Shown: positions 31,230 through 39,351 of the stretch, piece by piece
Position numbering within the stretch: position 1 is the first letter of the stretch
Layout of the letters: each line of letters opens with the position of its first letter
Source of the DNA: BOG-908 sp964244615
GTDB lineage: Bacteria > Pseudomonadota > Alphaproteobacteria > Acetobacterales > Acetobacteraceae
Assembly: GCA_964244615.1 (NCBI GenBank)
Contig: CAXTJP010000002.1
Location: forward strand, 1-64,000
Reading direction: 5' to 3'
DNA length: 64,000 nt
The notes under the pieces: model-generated
The model's database searches: none
Seen by the model: the letters and a program-made list of their open reading frames with translations, nothing else
Told to the model about the DNA's origin: nothing
Position numbers and translations under genes: made by a program

Positions 31230-32105
31230 ATGTCGGTGAAGCACCCGATCGTCGCCATCACCGGGTCGTCCGGCGCGGGCACCACCACCGTCATGTGGAC
31301 CTTCCAGCAGATCTTCAGGCGCGAGGGCGTGACGCCCGCGATCGTGGAAGGCGACGCGTTCCACCGTTTCGACCGCCAGCAGATGCGCGACCGCATGGCG
31401 GACGAACAACGCGGCGGCAACGGCCATTTCAGCCATTTCGGCCCTGAGAGCAACCTGTTCGAGGAGCTCGAGGCGCTGTTCCGCGACTACGGCAAGTCGG
31501 GTGTGGGACGAACCCGCAAATACCTGCACGACACGGACGAGGCTGCACCCTACAACCAGGCGCCCGGCACCTTTACGCCCTGGGAGGATCTGGGCGCTGG
31601 CACCGACCTGATGTTCTACGAGGGCCTGCATGGGGGCGTGAAGACCGAGACGGTCGACATCGCCGGCGAGGTGGACCTGCTGATCGGGGTGGCGCCGACG
31701 GTGAACCTCGAATGGATACAGAAGCTGCATCGCGACAAGCGTACCCGCGGCCACAGCCACGAGGCCGTGGTGGACACGATCCTGCGTCGCATGCCCGACT
31801 ACGTGAACTACATCTGCCCGCAATTCTCCCACACGCACGTGAACTTCCAGCGCGTGCCGACGGTGGACACGTCCAACCCGTTCACCGCACGCGACATCCC
31901 GAGCGCCGACGAGAGCATGCTGGTGATCCGCTTTCGCGACCCCAAGGGCATCGACTTCCCCTATCTGCTGTCCATGTTGAAGGACGGCTTCATGTCGCGT
32001 GCCAACACCATCGTCTGCCCGGGCGGCAAGATGGCCCTGGCCATGCAGCTGATCTTCACGCCGATGATCTGGCAGATCATGGACCGGAAGAAACGCGCCT
32101 TCTGA
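31230..32105 (+). CDS. cbbP: Phosphoribulokinase
   Basis: 291 aa, the size of proteobacterial class I PRK. It phosphorylates ribulose-5-phosphate to RuBP, the CO2 acceptor. P-loop VAITGSSGAGTTTVMWTFQ, then VEGDAFHRFDRQQMR, FSHFGPESNLFEELE, TPWEDLGAGTDLMFYEGLHGG and VNLEWIQKLHRDKRTRGHSHEAVVDTILRRMPDY are all family hallmarks with no obvious loss. It begins 2 bp after the FBPase homologue. Confidence 0.96.
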   Translation: MSVKHPIVAITGSSGAGTTTVMWTFQQIFRREGVTPAIVEGDAFHRFDRQQMRDRMADEQRGGNGHFSHFGPESNLFEELEALFRDYGKSGVGRTRKYLHDTDEAAPYNQAPGTFTPWEDLGAGTDLMFYEGLHGGVKTETVDIAGEVDLLIGVAPTVNLEWIQKLHRDKRTRGHSHEAVVDTILRRMPDYVNYICPQFSHTHVNFQRVPTVDTSNPFTARDIPSADESMLVIRFRDPKGIDFPYLLSMLKDGFMSRANTIVCPGGKMALAMQLIFTPMIWQIMDRKKRAF

Positions 32106-32160
32106 CGATCGGCGGGCGCCGGGGCAAGTCGCTCCCGGTCCTGCTTCCATACGGAGAAAC

Positions 32161-33222
32161 ATGATGGCCCTGGTAGCGATGCGCCAACTTCTGGACCACG
32201 CCGCCGAGCACGGCTACGGCCTGCCGGCGTTCAACGTGAACAACATGGAGCAGATACAGGCGATCATGCAGGCGGCGGATGCCTGCAACTCCGCCGTCAT
32301 CCTGCAGGGCTCGGCCGGCGCGCGCAAATACGCGGGCGAAGCGTTCCTGCGCCACCTGGTGCTGGCGGCCGTGGAGACCTGGCCGCACATCCCCATCGCC
32401 ATGCACCAGGACCACGGCGCCAGCGCCGCCGTCTGCCTGCGCGCGATACGGTCAGGCTTCACCAGCGTGATGATGGACGGCTCGCTGCAGGAGGACATGA
32501 AGACCCCAGCCAGCTACGGGTACAACTGCGATGTCACCCGCTACGTCGTGGACATGGCGCATGATGTCGGCGTCACCGTCGAGGGCGAGCTCGGCTGCCT
32601 CGGTTCGCTGGAGAGCGGCGAGGCGGCCGAGGAGGACGGGTCGGGTGCCGAGGGCAAGCTGACGCACGATCAGATGCTGACCGATCCCGACCAGGCCGCC
32701 GACTTCGTCGCCCGCACCGGCGTGGACGCGCTGGCCATCGCGATCGGCACAAGCCACGGCGCCTACAAGTTCTCGCGCAAGCCGACCGGCGACATCCTGG
32801 CGATCGATCGCATCAAGGCGATCCACGCGAAGATCCCGCAGACGCATCTGGTGATGCACGGCTCGTCCTCGGTGCCGCAGGAGTGGCTGGCGATCATCCG
32901 GGAGTACGGTGGCGAACTTCGCGAGACGTTCGGCGTGCCGGTCGAGGAAATCCAGGAAGGCATCCGGCACGGCGTGCGCAAGATCAACATCGACACCGAC
33001 ATCAGGCTGTCGATGACCGGCGCGATGCGACGCCTGATGGGCCAGAAGCCGGAGGAGTTCGATCCGCGCAAGTTCCTGGCCGCCGCCGTGGTCGCCGCAC
33101 GCGACCTGTGCCAGGCGCGGTTCGAGGCGTTCGGCTCGGCCGGGCAGGCAGACAAGATCAAGCCCATACCCCTCGAAGCGATGGCGGCGCGCTACGCCAA
33201 GCCCGTTCGCCGGGCGGCCTGA
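32161..33222 (+). CDS. cbbA: Fructose-bisphosphate aldolase, class II
   Basis: 353 aa; condenses dihydroxyacetone phosphate with glyceraldehyde-3-phosphate or erythrose-4-phosphate. Zn-binding His residues appear in AMHQDHGAS and again in LVMHGSSSVPQEW. GLPAFNVNNMEQIQAIMQAA, TVEGELGCLGSLE and GVRKINIDTDIRLSMTGAMRR are characteristic of the Calvin-type subgroup. A GGAGA site precedes ATG 32161. It is the last cycle enzyme here; transketolase, GAPDH and PGK genes are not in the window. Confidence 0.95.
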   Translation: MMALVAMRQLLDHAAEHGYGLPAFNVNNMEQIQAIMQAADACNSAVILQGSAGARKYAGEAFLRHLVLAAVETWPHIPIAMHQDHGASAAVCLRAIRSGFTSVMMDGSLQEDMKTPASYGYNCDVTRYVVDMAHDVGVTVEGELGCLGSLESGEAAEEDGSGAEGKLTHDQMLTDPDQAADFVARTGVDALAIAIGTSHGAYKFSRKPTGDILAIDRIKAIHAKIPQTHLVMHGSSSVPQEWLAIIREYGGELRETFGVPVEEIQEGIRHGVRKINIDTDIRLSMTGAMRRLMGQKPEEFDPRKFLAAAVVAARDLCQARFEAFGSAGQADKIKPIPLEAMAARYAKPVRRAA

Positions 33223-33225
33223 CCG

Positions 33226-33876
33226 GTGCGCACCCTGGCATTCGACCTGGACGGCACGCTGACGGATTCGGTGCCGGACATCGCCGGCGCGGTCAATCGC
33301 ACGCTGGCCGCCCGCGGGCTGCCAGCGCTTTCCGACCCGGAAGTGGCGCTGATGGTGGGCGACGGGCTGCAACCGCTGATCGACCGGGCGTTCGCGGCCG
33401 TGGGTGCCGTGCCGGACGCGGGTGCCGGTGCCGACTACCTGGCCGATTACGAGAGCCGGGTTGCGGAGGCGACGCGGCTTTACCCGGGTGTCGAGGCGGC
33501 ACTCGACCAGCTTCTTGCCAATGGGTGGACGCTGGCCGTGTGCACCAACAAGCCCGAGCGGGCAGCACGCCTGCTGCTCGAAGCGCTAGGTGTTGCGGAC
33601 CGGTTCGCGGCGGTGGGCGGCGGCGACAGCTTCGCCGCGCACAAGCCGGACCCGCGCCACCTGCTCGGAACCATCGGGGCGGCGGGCGGCGATCCCGCAC
33701 GCGCGCTGATGGTCGGCGACCACCACAACGACGTCCGGGCCGCCGCCGGCTGCGGCGTGCGCACCATCTTCGCCGGCTGGGGCTACGGCCGTCCCGGCAT
33801 GGAAGAGGGCGCGGTCGCCACAGCCCGCAACCTGCCCGAGTTCGTCGCAATGGCCGAACAACTGCTCCCAGCCTAA
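33226..33876 (+). CDS. gph: Phosphoglycolate phosphatase
   Basis: 216 aa. HAD motifs are LAFDLDGTLTDSVPDIAGAVN (nucleophile DxD), LAVCTNKPERAARLLLEALG (motif II), AAHKPDPRHLLGTI (Lys) and LMVGDHHNDVRAAAGCG (acidic motif IV). It removes 2-phosphoglycolate, the product of RuBisCO oxygenation, and is the usual cbbZ at the end of proteobacterial cbb operons. GTG 33226 lies 3 bp after the aldolase stop. The inverted-repeat element directly after its stop may end the operon transcript. Confidence 0.93.
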   Translation: MRTLAFDLDGTLTDSVPDIAGAVNRTLAARGLPALSDPEVALMVGDGLQPLIDRAFAAVGAVPDAGAGADYLADYESRVAEATRLYPGVEAALDQLLANGWTLAVCTNKPERAARLLLEALGVADRFAAVGGGDSFAAHKPDPRHLLGTIGAAGGDPARALMVGDHHNDVRAAAGCGVRTIFAGWGYGRPGMEEGAVATARNLPEFVAMAEQLLPA

Positions 33877-33952
33877 TGAACAAAAGTCTTTTGCTTCTTT
33901 TCTTCAGAAAAGAAGGCCTTCTTTCTCGAAAGAAGCAAAGAACTTTTGTTCA
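33877..33952. repeat. Dispersed inverted-repeat element, copy B (nearly perfect)
   Basis: The element runs from TGAACAAAAGTC to GAACTTTTGTTCA and is palindromic along its whole 76 bp. Two internal stem-loops are CTTCTTTTC-TTCA-GAAAAGAAG (33894-33915) and CTTCTTT-CTCG-AAAGAAG (33918-33935). It lies exactly between the convergent gph and small 33953-34117 genes and could act as a two-way terminator. Copies A and C share the TCTTTTGCTTCTTTTC-like core. Confidence 0.8.
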
Positions 33953-34117
33953 TCATAGCGGTTTTTCGTCGTACACAGCGTAGGCCAGGCGGAGGAGGCG
34001 TTCGGCAGGGCGGTGCAGTCCGGCGCGGTCGGCGTCTTCGGCCAGGCTCAGGATGCGGTCGGCCAGCATCAGGGGGCTGACCGTCATGGTTGGGCTCAGC
34101 TCGGATTGTGGCAGCAT
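33953..34117 (-). CDS. Small conserved-looking protein of unknown function
   Basis: 54 aa from ATG 34117, which has a GGAGA ribosome-binding site 8 bases upstream. The sequence MLPQSELSPTMTVSPLMLAD is followed by RILSLAEDADRAGLHRPAERLL and ends YAVYDEKPL. It reads as a helical hairpin, soluble, with no signal peptide. The function is not recognised. Its stop directly abuts the inverted-repeat element. Confidence 0.55.
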   Translation of the reverse strand: MLPQSELSPTMTVSPLMLADRILSLAEDADRAGLHRPAERLLRLAYAVYDEKPL

Positions 34118-34187
34118 GGCGAAGTCTCCGCTCGATCGGCCCGTTTTTGGGTGAGCCGAGTGTGCGGGGCCCACGCTTTCGCAACGG

Positions 34188-34412
34188 TTAACGCGACGCC
34201 GATATCAGCGTGGCTTCCGCCAGGGCGGCGAGCCGCAGTGCCGAAGCGAGCTTCTGGCCGGGCGCACGGTCGGCGTCGGTCGCCGCCACCAGGGCCGACA
34301 GCGTGATGCCGCGCTGGTCCGCCGCCTGCTGCAGCGCGGTCCAGAACGCCGGCTCAAGCGCCACGCTGGTGCGGTGTCCTGCCAGCGAGAAGCTCTGCTT
34401 GCGCAGCGTCAT
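34188..34412 (-). CDS. Ribbon-helix-helix domain protein
   Basis: 74 aa. The N-terminal part KQSFSLAGHRTSVALEPAFWTALQQAADQRGITLSALVAA matches the alphaproteobacterial ribbon-helix-helix family (basic strand SFSLAGHRTSVALE, helix EPAFWTALQQ). It is a likely small DNA-binding regulator, perhaps autoregulated. Its ATG overlaps the TGA of the upstream queG gene, so it is coupled to the queuosine genes. No toxin partner is visible. Confidence 0.8.
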   Translation of the reverse strand: MTLRKQSFSLAGHRTSVALEPAFWTALQQAADQRGITLSALVAATDADRAPGQKLASALRLAALAEATLISASR

Positions 34413-35455
34413 GGTGTCAGGCGCTCGGCCGCCCAGGCAGCCGCTTCGGCGACGACGGGGTCGGCGTCGCCGGTGAGGGCGGCGGCTACCGGCTGCAGCG
34501 AGGGTTCGGCGGAGTTGCCGATCGCGACCAGCACGTTGCGCACGAAACGGTCGCGGCCGGTGCGCTTGACCGGCGAGCCGGAGAACAGCGCACGGAACCC
34601 GGCATCGTCCAGTCGCGCCAGCTCGGCCAGGCGAGGGGCGGCGAGGTCGCCGCGGGCGTGGAGCTTCTCCTCGCGACCGGCCTGGGCGAAGCGGTTCCAG
34701 GGGCAGACGGCCAGGCAGTCGTCGCAGCCATAGATGCGGTTGCCGATCGATGGGCGCAGCGCGTGCGGGATGGGGCCGTGGTGCTCAATCGTCAGGTACG
34801 AGATGCAGCGCGTGGCATCGAGCTGGTAGGGTGCGGGAAAGGCATCGGTCGGGCAGGCGTGCAGGCAGCGTTCGCAGCTGCCGCACCCGCCGCCCTGGCT
34901 CGGGCTGCGCGGCAGGGCGAGGGAGGTGAACACCTCGCCCAGGAACAGCCACGAGCCGTGCCGGCGCGAGACGAGGTTGGTGTGCTTGCCCTGCCAGCCG
35001 AGCCCGGCCTGTTCGGCCAGCGGTTTCTCCATCACCGGTGCGGTGTCCACGAACACCCGGGTGTCGCCGCCGAACCGGCTGACGATGAACTGGGCCAGGT
35101 GCTTCAGCTTGCCGCGCAGCACGTCGTGGTAGTCGCGGTGGCGGGCATAGACGGAGATGTTGCCGCATTCGGGGCGTTGCAGCGTCGCGAGCGGGTCGCT
35201 GTCGGGGGCGTAGGACAAGCCTAGCGCGATGACGGTGCCGGCCTGCTGCCACAGCGCCTGCGGGTGGCTGCGCTGCTCGGTCCGCTCGGCGAGCCAGCCC
35301 ATGTCGCCGTGCCGGCCGGCCGCCAGGAACGCCGCCAGCCGCGTCCTCGCCTCGGGACCGAGCGAAGCGGGGGCGAAACCGACCGCATCGAACCCGAGGC
35401 TCAGCGCGTGGTCGCGTATTCGCCCCGCGGCCGTCTCCGGGTCAGCCGCGGCCAC
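34409..35455 (-). CDS. queG: Epoxyqueuosine reductase
   Basis: 348 aa; reduces epoxyqueuosine to queuosine in tRNA, the last step of the pathway, with cobalamin and two [4Fe-4S] clusters. Cysteine motifs are CGSCERCLHACPTDAF and GCDDCLAVCPWNRF. HGDMGWLAERTEQRSHPQAL, VFVDTAPVMEKPLAEQAGLGWQGKHTN and a C-terminal HEAT-like segment (FVRNVLVAIGNS) are typical. GTG 35455 is selected; the frame upstream runs antisense-like into queF. It overlaps queF by 14 bp. Confidence 0.92.
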   Translation of the reverse strand: MAAADPETAAGRIRDHALSLGFDAVGFAPASLGPEARTRLAAFLAAGRHGDMGWLAERTEQRSHPQALWQQAGTVIALGLSYAPDSDPLATLQRPECGNISVYARHRDYHDVLRGKLKHLAQFIVSRFGGDTRVFVDTAPVMEKPLAEQAGLGWQGKHTNLVSRRHGSWLFLGEVFTSLALPRSPSQGGGCGSCERCLHACPTDAFPAPYQLDATRCISYLTIEHHGPIPHALRPSIGNRIYGCDDCLAVCPWNRFAQAGREEKLHARGDLAAPRLAELARLDDAGFRALFSGSPVKRTGRDRFVRNVLVAIGNSAEPSLQPVAAALTGDADPVVAEAAAWAAERLTP

Positions 35456-35900
35456 GATAGGGGAGCACTCCCTGGTCGGGGATCCAGGCGCCGTCGGGCG
35501 GCGCACCGGTCTGCCAGAACACGTCGATCGGGATGCCGCCGCGCGGGTACCAGTAGGCGCCGATGCGCAGCCAGACCGGGGAGAGCAGCGCGACCAGCCG
35601 GGCGGCGATCTGCATGGTGCAGGCCTCGTGGAACGCGCCATGGTTGCGGAAGCTGCCCAGGAACAGCTTCAGGGACTTGCTCTCCACCAGCCAGTCGCCG
35701 GGGACGTAGTCGATGACGATGTGGGCAAAATCCGGCTGCGCGGTGATCGGACAGAGCGAGGTGAACTCCGGCGCGGTGAAACGGACGACATAGAGCTTGC
35801 CAGGACAGGGCGCGGCAACGCGCTCCAACAGCGCGTCCTCGGGCGCCTGCGGCCAAGCTGTTGGCTGACCGAGCTGGGCCAGGCCTGAAGGTTCGGTCAA
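35442..35900 (-). CDS. queF: NADPH-dependent 7-cyano-7-deazaguanine reductase
   Basis: 152 aa, the short QueF form. It reduces preQ0 to preQ1. The nucleophilic Cys lies in FTSLCPITAQPDFAHI, followed by VIDYVPGDWLVESKSLKLFLGSFRNHGAFHE and GGIPIDVFWQTG, all hallmarks of the family. No ATG or GTG is suitably placed: TTG 35900 gives the family-like start TEPSGLAQLGQPTAW and sits 5 bp after the upstream gene's stop. The longer frame to 36020 is overlap with that small gene. Confidence 0.91.
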   Translation of the reverse strand: MTEPSGLAQLGQPTAWPQAPEDALLERVAAPCPGKLYVVRFTAPEFTSLCPITAQPDFAHIVIDYVPGDWLVESKSLKLFLGSFRNHGAFHEACTMQIAARLVALLSPVWLRIGAYWYPRGGIPIDVFWQTGAPPDGAWIPDQGVLPYRGRG

Positions 35901-35904
35901 TTGA

Positions 35905-36093
35905 TCAATGAAGGTGGCACAGCGTGTAGACCGCCAGGGCGAGCATCGCGGAAGCAGTCGTGGCCCCGGCGCCAAACGCGGCTGCCATTGCCTTCCACGG
36001 TTCCCACTGTGTCTGCACACGCTTCAGCGCGATGTCGGCCCGTATCTGTTCCAGTCCCAACTCCTCGCGCAAGGGTGGCGCCACGCTGCTCAT
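35905..36093 (-). CDS. Small single-span membrane protein between tgt and queF
   Basis: 62 aa from ATG 36093, with a strong GAGGAG site 6 bases upstream. The first 40 residues are charged (REELGLEQIRADIALKRVQTQWEPWK). The end is one hydrophobic helix (AMAAAFGAGATTASAMLALAVYTLC). The function is not recognised. It is embedded in the queuosine operon, but nothing ties it to that pathway beyond position. Confidence 0.65.
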   Translation of the reverse strand: MSSVAPPLREELGLEQIRADIALKRVQTQWEPWKAMAAAFGAGATTASAMLALAVYTLCHLH

Positions 36094-36137
36094 ATAGCAC
36101 TCCTCGACGACATTGCAGGCGTCGGATGGGTCGGGGC

Positions 36138-37277
36138 TCAGGCGACCACCGGCCGCCCGGTCCGGACATTCTCCTGCCAACGCTCTCTTGCTTGAAGCGC
36201 GAAAGCTGCAAGTTTCAGATCCAGGATCGCCGCCCGCAGACCGCGCATCAGCTGCTGGTAGTAGGCGAGGTTGTGCCAGGTGAGCAGCATCGGCCCCAGC
36301 ATCTCGTCGCAGCGGAACAGGTGGTGCAGGTAGGCGCGGCTGTGGCGCGTGCAGGCGGGGCAGGCGCAGTCGGGGTCCACCGGGCCGGTGTCTTCGGCGT
36401 GTCGCGCGTTTCGCATGTTGAGCACGCCGCGCGAGGTGTAGGCGCGGCCGGTGCGGCCGGCGCGGGTGGGCATCACGCAGTCGAACATGTCGACGCCGCG
36501 CAGCACCGCGCCGACCAGATCGTCCGGCGTGCCGACGCCCATCAGGTAGCGTGGCCGGCCCTGCGGCAGGTGAGGGATCGTGGCCTCCAGCGTCTCGAAC
36601 ATCGCCTGCTGCCCTTCGCCCACCGCCAGGCCGCCGATTGCGTAGCCATCGAACCTGATCGCCGTCAGCGCCTCGGCGGAGGCGCGTCGCAGGTCGGGAT
36701 AGGTGCCGCCCTGCGCGATGCCGAACAGCGCGTAGCCCTCGCGCGGCGCGAAGGCGGCCCGGCAGCGCGCGGCCCAGCGCATGGACATCGCCATGGACGC
36801 CTCCGCCACCGCGTGGGTGGCTGGGAACGCGGTGCACTCGTCCAGCACCATGGTGATGGTGGCGTCGAGGTCGCGCTGGATGTCCATCGCCCGCTCGGGC
36901 GTCAGCCGGTGGGTGCTGCCGTCCAGGTGCGAGCGGAAGGTGACGCCGTCGGCATCCAGCGTGCGCAGCTTGTCGAGCGACATGATCTGGAAGCCGCCGG
37001 AATCGGTCAGGATCGGGCCCGGCCAGTCCATCATCCGGTGCAGGCCGCCCAGGCGCGCCACACGTTCGGGGCCGGGCCGCAGCATCAAATGGTAGGTGTT
37101 GGCGAGCACGATACCGGCCCCGGTGGCGCGCACCGCATCCGCGGTCATCGCCTTCACGGTCGCCGCGGTGCCGACGGGCATGAACACCGGCGTCTGCACG
37201 GCGCCGTGTGCCGTGTGCAGCGTGCCGGCGCGGGCCTGGCCGTCGGTCGCCTGCTCGGTCCAGCGAAAGGCGATCAA
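36138..37277 (-). CDS. tgt: tRNA-guanine transglycosylase
   Basis: 379 aa; exchanges guanine-34 of target tRNAs for preQ1. Catalytic Asp residues are seen in LTDSGGFQIMSL and in GVDMFDCVMPTRAGRTGRAYT. The zinc site is CACPACTRHSRAYLHHL with the following His. FGIAQGGTYPDLRRASAEAL and GGLAVGEG are also standard. ATG 37277 overlaps the queA stop (ATGA). Confidence 0.96.
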   Translation of the reverse strand: MIAFRWTEQATDGQARAGTLHTAHGAVQTPVFMPVGTAATVKAMTADAVRATGAGIVLANTYHLMLRPGPERVARLGGLHRMMDWPGPILTDSGGFQIMSLDKLRTLDADGVTFRSHLDGSTHRLTPERAMDIQRDLDATITMVLDECTAFPATHAVAEASMAMSMRWAARCRAAFAPREGYALFGIAQGGTYPDLRRASAEALTAIRFDGYAIGGLAVGEGQQAMFETLEATIPHLPQGRPRYLMGVGTPDDLVGAVLRGVDMFDCVMPTRAGRTGRAYTSRGVLNMRNARHAEDTGPVDPDCACPACTRHSRAYLHHLFRCDEMLGPMLLTWHNLAYYQQLMRGLRAAILDLKLAAFALQARERWQENVRTGRPVVA

Positions 37278-38341
37278 GAGTTCTCGCGTTCCAGCAAGGT
37301 GGCATCACCGTAGGAGTAGAAGCGATAACCATCCCGGATGGCATGCGCGTAGGCGGCCCGCATGCGGGCGGTGCCGGCGAAACCGCAGACCAGCATGAAC
37401 AGGGTCGAGCGCGGCAGGTGGAAGTTGGTCAGCAGCAGGTCGGCGCTGCGGATCGGCCGGCCGGGGTGCAGGAAGATGTCGGTCTCGCCGGCAAACGGCC
37501 GGGTGACGCCGTCCGGCCCGGTCGCGGTTTCCAGCAGGCGCAGGCTGGTGGTGCCGACGCACACCACGCGCCCGCCGCGGCTGCGTGTGTCGTTGATGCA
37601 CCGGGCGGTTTCCCCCTGCAGCACGCCGTGCTCGGCATGGATGCGATGGCCCTCCAGCGTCGGCGTGCGCACCGGCAGGAACGTGCCTGCGCCGACATGC
37701 AGGGTCAGCGTCGCGCGGCCGACCTTGCGCGCGGCCAGGCGGTTCAGCAACTGTTCGGTGAAATGCAGGCCGGCGGTGGGGGCGGCCACGGCGCCGTCAT
37801 GGGCCGCGAACACGGTCTGGTAGTCGGCCCGGTCCTGCGCGGTCGGGCCGTCGGGACGCGCGATGTAGGGCGGCAGGGCGAGGGCTCCGGCCGCGGCGAG
37901 TGCTTGGGAGAACGCCTCCCCGTCGCGGTCGAAACGCAGGGTGACGCCGCCATCGGCGTCGCGGGCCTCCACCACGGCGTGGAAGCCTGACGCCCCGTCG
38001 ATGTCCAGCCGGTCGCCCGGCTGCAGCCGGCGGGCGTTGCGGGCGAGCGCGTGCCAGGTGCCGTCGGCCAGCGGCCGGTCGAGCGTGATGCCGATGCCGG
38101 CGGTGCCGCGGCGGGCGGAAAGCTGGGCTGGGATCACCCGTGTGTCGTTGGTCACCAGCAGGTCGCCCGCGCGCAGCAGGTCCGGCAGGTCGGCGATGCT
38201 GCGGTCGGGGTTCTCGGCCCCGACGCAGAGCAGGCGCGCGGCATCCCGGGGGGCGGCGGGATGCTGGGCGATACGGTCGGGTGGGAGGTCGAAGTCGAAA
38301 TCGCTGGTGGACAGCCGGGCCCGCAGCGCGGTGTCAGTCAA
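37274..38341 (-). CDS. queA: S-adenosylmethionine:tRNA ribosyltransferase-isomerase
   Basis: About 355 aa; transfers the ribosyl part of SAM onto preQ1 in tRNA to make epoxyqueuosine. SDFDFDLPPDRIAQHPAAPRDAARLL, DLLVTNDTRVIPAQL, PTAGLHFTEQLLNRL, HVGAGTFLPVRT and SLRLLETATGPDG plus LLLTNFHLPRSTLFMLVCGFAG are family hallmarks. TTG 38341 is chosen (overlapping the VOC gene stop); TTG 38353 adds four residues. First of the queA-tgt-small gene-queF-queG run. Confidence 0.94.
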   Translation of the reverse strand: MTDTALRARLSTSDFDFDLPPDRIAQHPAAPRDAARLLCVGAENPDRSIADLPDLLRAGDLLVTNDTRVIPAQLSARRGTAGIGITLDRPLADGTWHALARNARRLQPGDRLDIDGASGFHAVVEARDADGGVTLRFDRDGEAFSQALAAAGALALPPYIARPDGPTAQDRADYQTVFAAHDGAVAAPTAGLHFTEQLLNRLAARKVGRATLTLHVGAGTFLPVRTPTLEGHRIHAEHGVLQGETARCINDTRSRGGRVVCVGTTSLRLLETATGPDGVTRPFAGETDIFLHPGRPIRSADLLLTNFHLPRSTLFMLVCGFAGTARMRAAYAHAIRDGYRFYSYGDATLLERENS

Positions 38342-38726
38342 GATAGGAGGCAATCTCGATCAGGTTGCCGTCCGGGTCGCGGCAGTAGACCGAGCTGATG
38401 TCGCCGAGCGCGCCCTCTTTCCTCACCGGCCCGGCCTCGATGGCCACGCCGCAGCCATGCAGGTGGCCGACCACGTCCTCGGGTCCGACGGCGGTGATGA
38501 AACACAGATCCTGGCTGCCAGGGACGGCTTCCCGGCCGGTGCTCCAGCCGAGCACGCCGGCCGGGCGCACGTTGATCTTCTGGCCGCCAAACTTCAACGC
38601 GCAGCGTCGGTCCGCACCGAAATCCTCGCGTTCCATGCCGAGCACGCGCTGGTACCAGGTGGCGGTGATCTCCACCTCATGGCAGGTGATCACGATGTGG
38701 TCGAGGCGGTCCACGGTGAAGCGCAT
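38334..38726 (-). CDS. VOC-family (glyoxalase/bleomycin-resistance-like) protein
   Basis: 130 aa. MRFTVDRLDHIVITCHEVEITATWYQRVLGM contains the N-terminal metal-binding His of the vicinal oxygen chelate fold. The C-terminal half ends SSVYCRDPDGNLIEIASYLD with the conserved metal-ligand Glu. The substrate is unknown; similar proteins are often annotated as glyoxalases or virulence-associated proteins. ATG 38726 is used. It overlaps queA and is probably cotranscribed with it. Confidence 0.83.
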   Translation of the reverse strand: MRFTVDRLDHIVITCHEVEITATWYQRVLGMEREDFGADRRCALKFGGQKINVRPAGVLGWSTGREAVPGSQDLCFITAVGPEDVVGHLHGCGVAIEAGPVRKEGALGDISSVYCRDPDGNLIEIASYLD

Positions 38727-38795
38727 GGGTGATGTCCGGGATTGCGTTTGCCGGCCTTCTATGGCCTGCCATTGCACTGGGCAAGGCGAAGTATC

Positions 38796-39350
38796 TCAGG
38801 CGCAAACGCCGATCGCCAGAATAAGTACGGCGGCACCGGCCGTCAGCAATCCGCGCCAGGCGAGCGGCAGGACGACGTGGCGCAGCGTGGCGAAGCGGCC
38901 CGCGCCGGAGCCGGCGGCCGCCTGCCACGATACCGGGCTGCCGTCTGCCCAGCTGCCGGCCAGGCAGAACACCGCCACCGGCAGGGAAAGAATCGCGGCG
39001 CGGGCGATCGACGCGAACGGCCCTGTGTCCTGAAGGATCAGCGACGCGCCGGCGAGGGCCGGACCAAGGCCGACCCAGGCCGGCAGCAGCCAGACCCAGC
39101 CCGGCCGGATCAGCACGACGGGCAGGGCCACCAGCAGGCAGGCGAGGGTTGCCCCGACGGCGAGGCTCAGGACATGTCCCGCAACGACGGCCCAACCAGG
39201 CACCGGCGTGGGCAGGCCGGCCACCACGGCGACCGCCACGAACAGGGCGAACAGCAGCAACGGCGCGGCGGCCCACAGCCCGAGACAGGGTTCCTGTCGA
39301 GCGGTGCGCCATGAAGGGCCGCCCAGCAGGGATGCCGCAAAGCCGACCAC
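38796..39350 (-). CDS. Short ABC transporter permease-like protein (polyamine/iron type), probably reduced
   Basis: 184 aa with about five hydrophobic segments. GSGAGRFATLRHVVLPLAWRGL resembles the EAA loop that contacts the ATPase in binding-protein-dependent permeases. Typical PotB/PotC or FbpB permeases are longer (270 aa or more), so this looks cut down. GTG 39350 overlaps the region of the binding-protein stop. It is last in the order ATPase, binding protein, permease, and no second permease gene is present. Confidence 0.6.
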   Translation of the reverse strand: MVGFAASLLGGPSWRTARQEPCLGLWAAAPLLLFALFVAVAVVAGLPTPVPGWAVVAGHVLSLAVGATLACLLVALPVVLIRPGWVWLLPAWVGLGPALAGASLILQDTGPFASIARAAILSLPVAVFCLAGSWADGSPVSWQAAAGSGAGRFATLRHVVLPLAWRGLLTAGAAVLILAIGVCA

Positions 39351-39351
39351 G

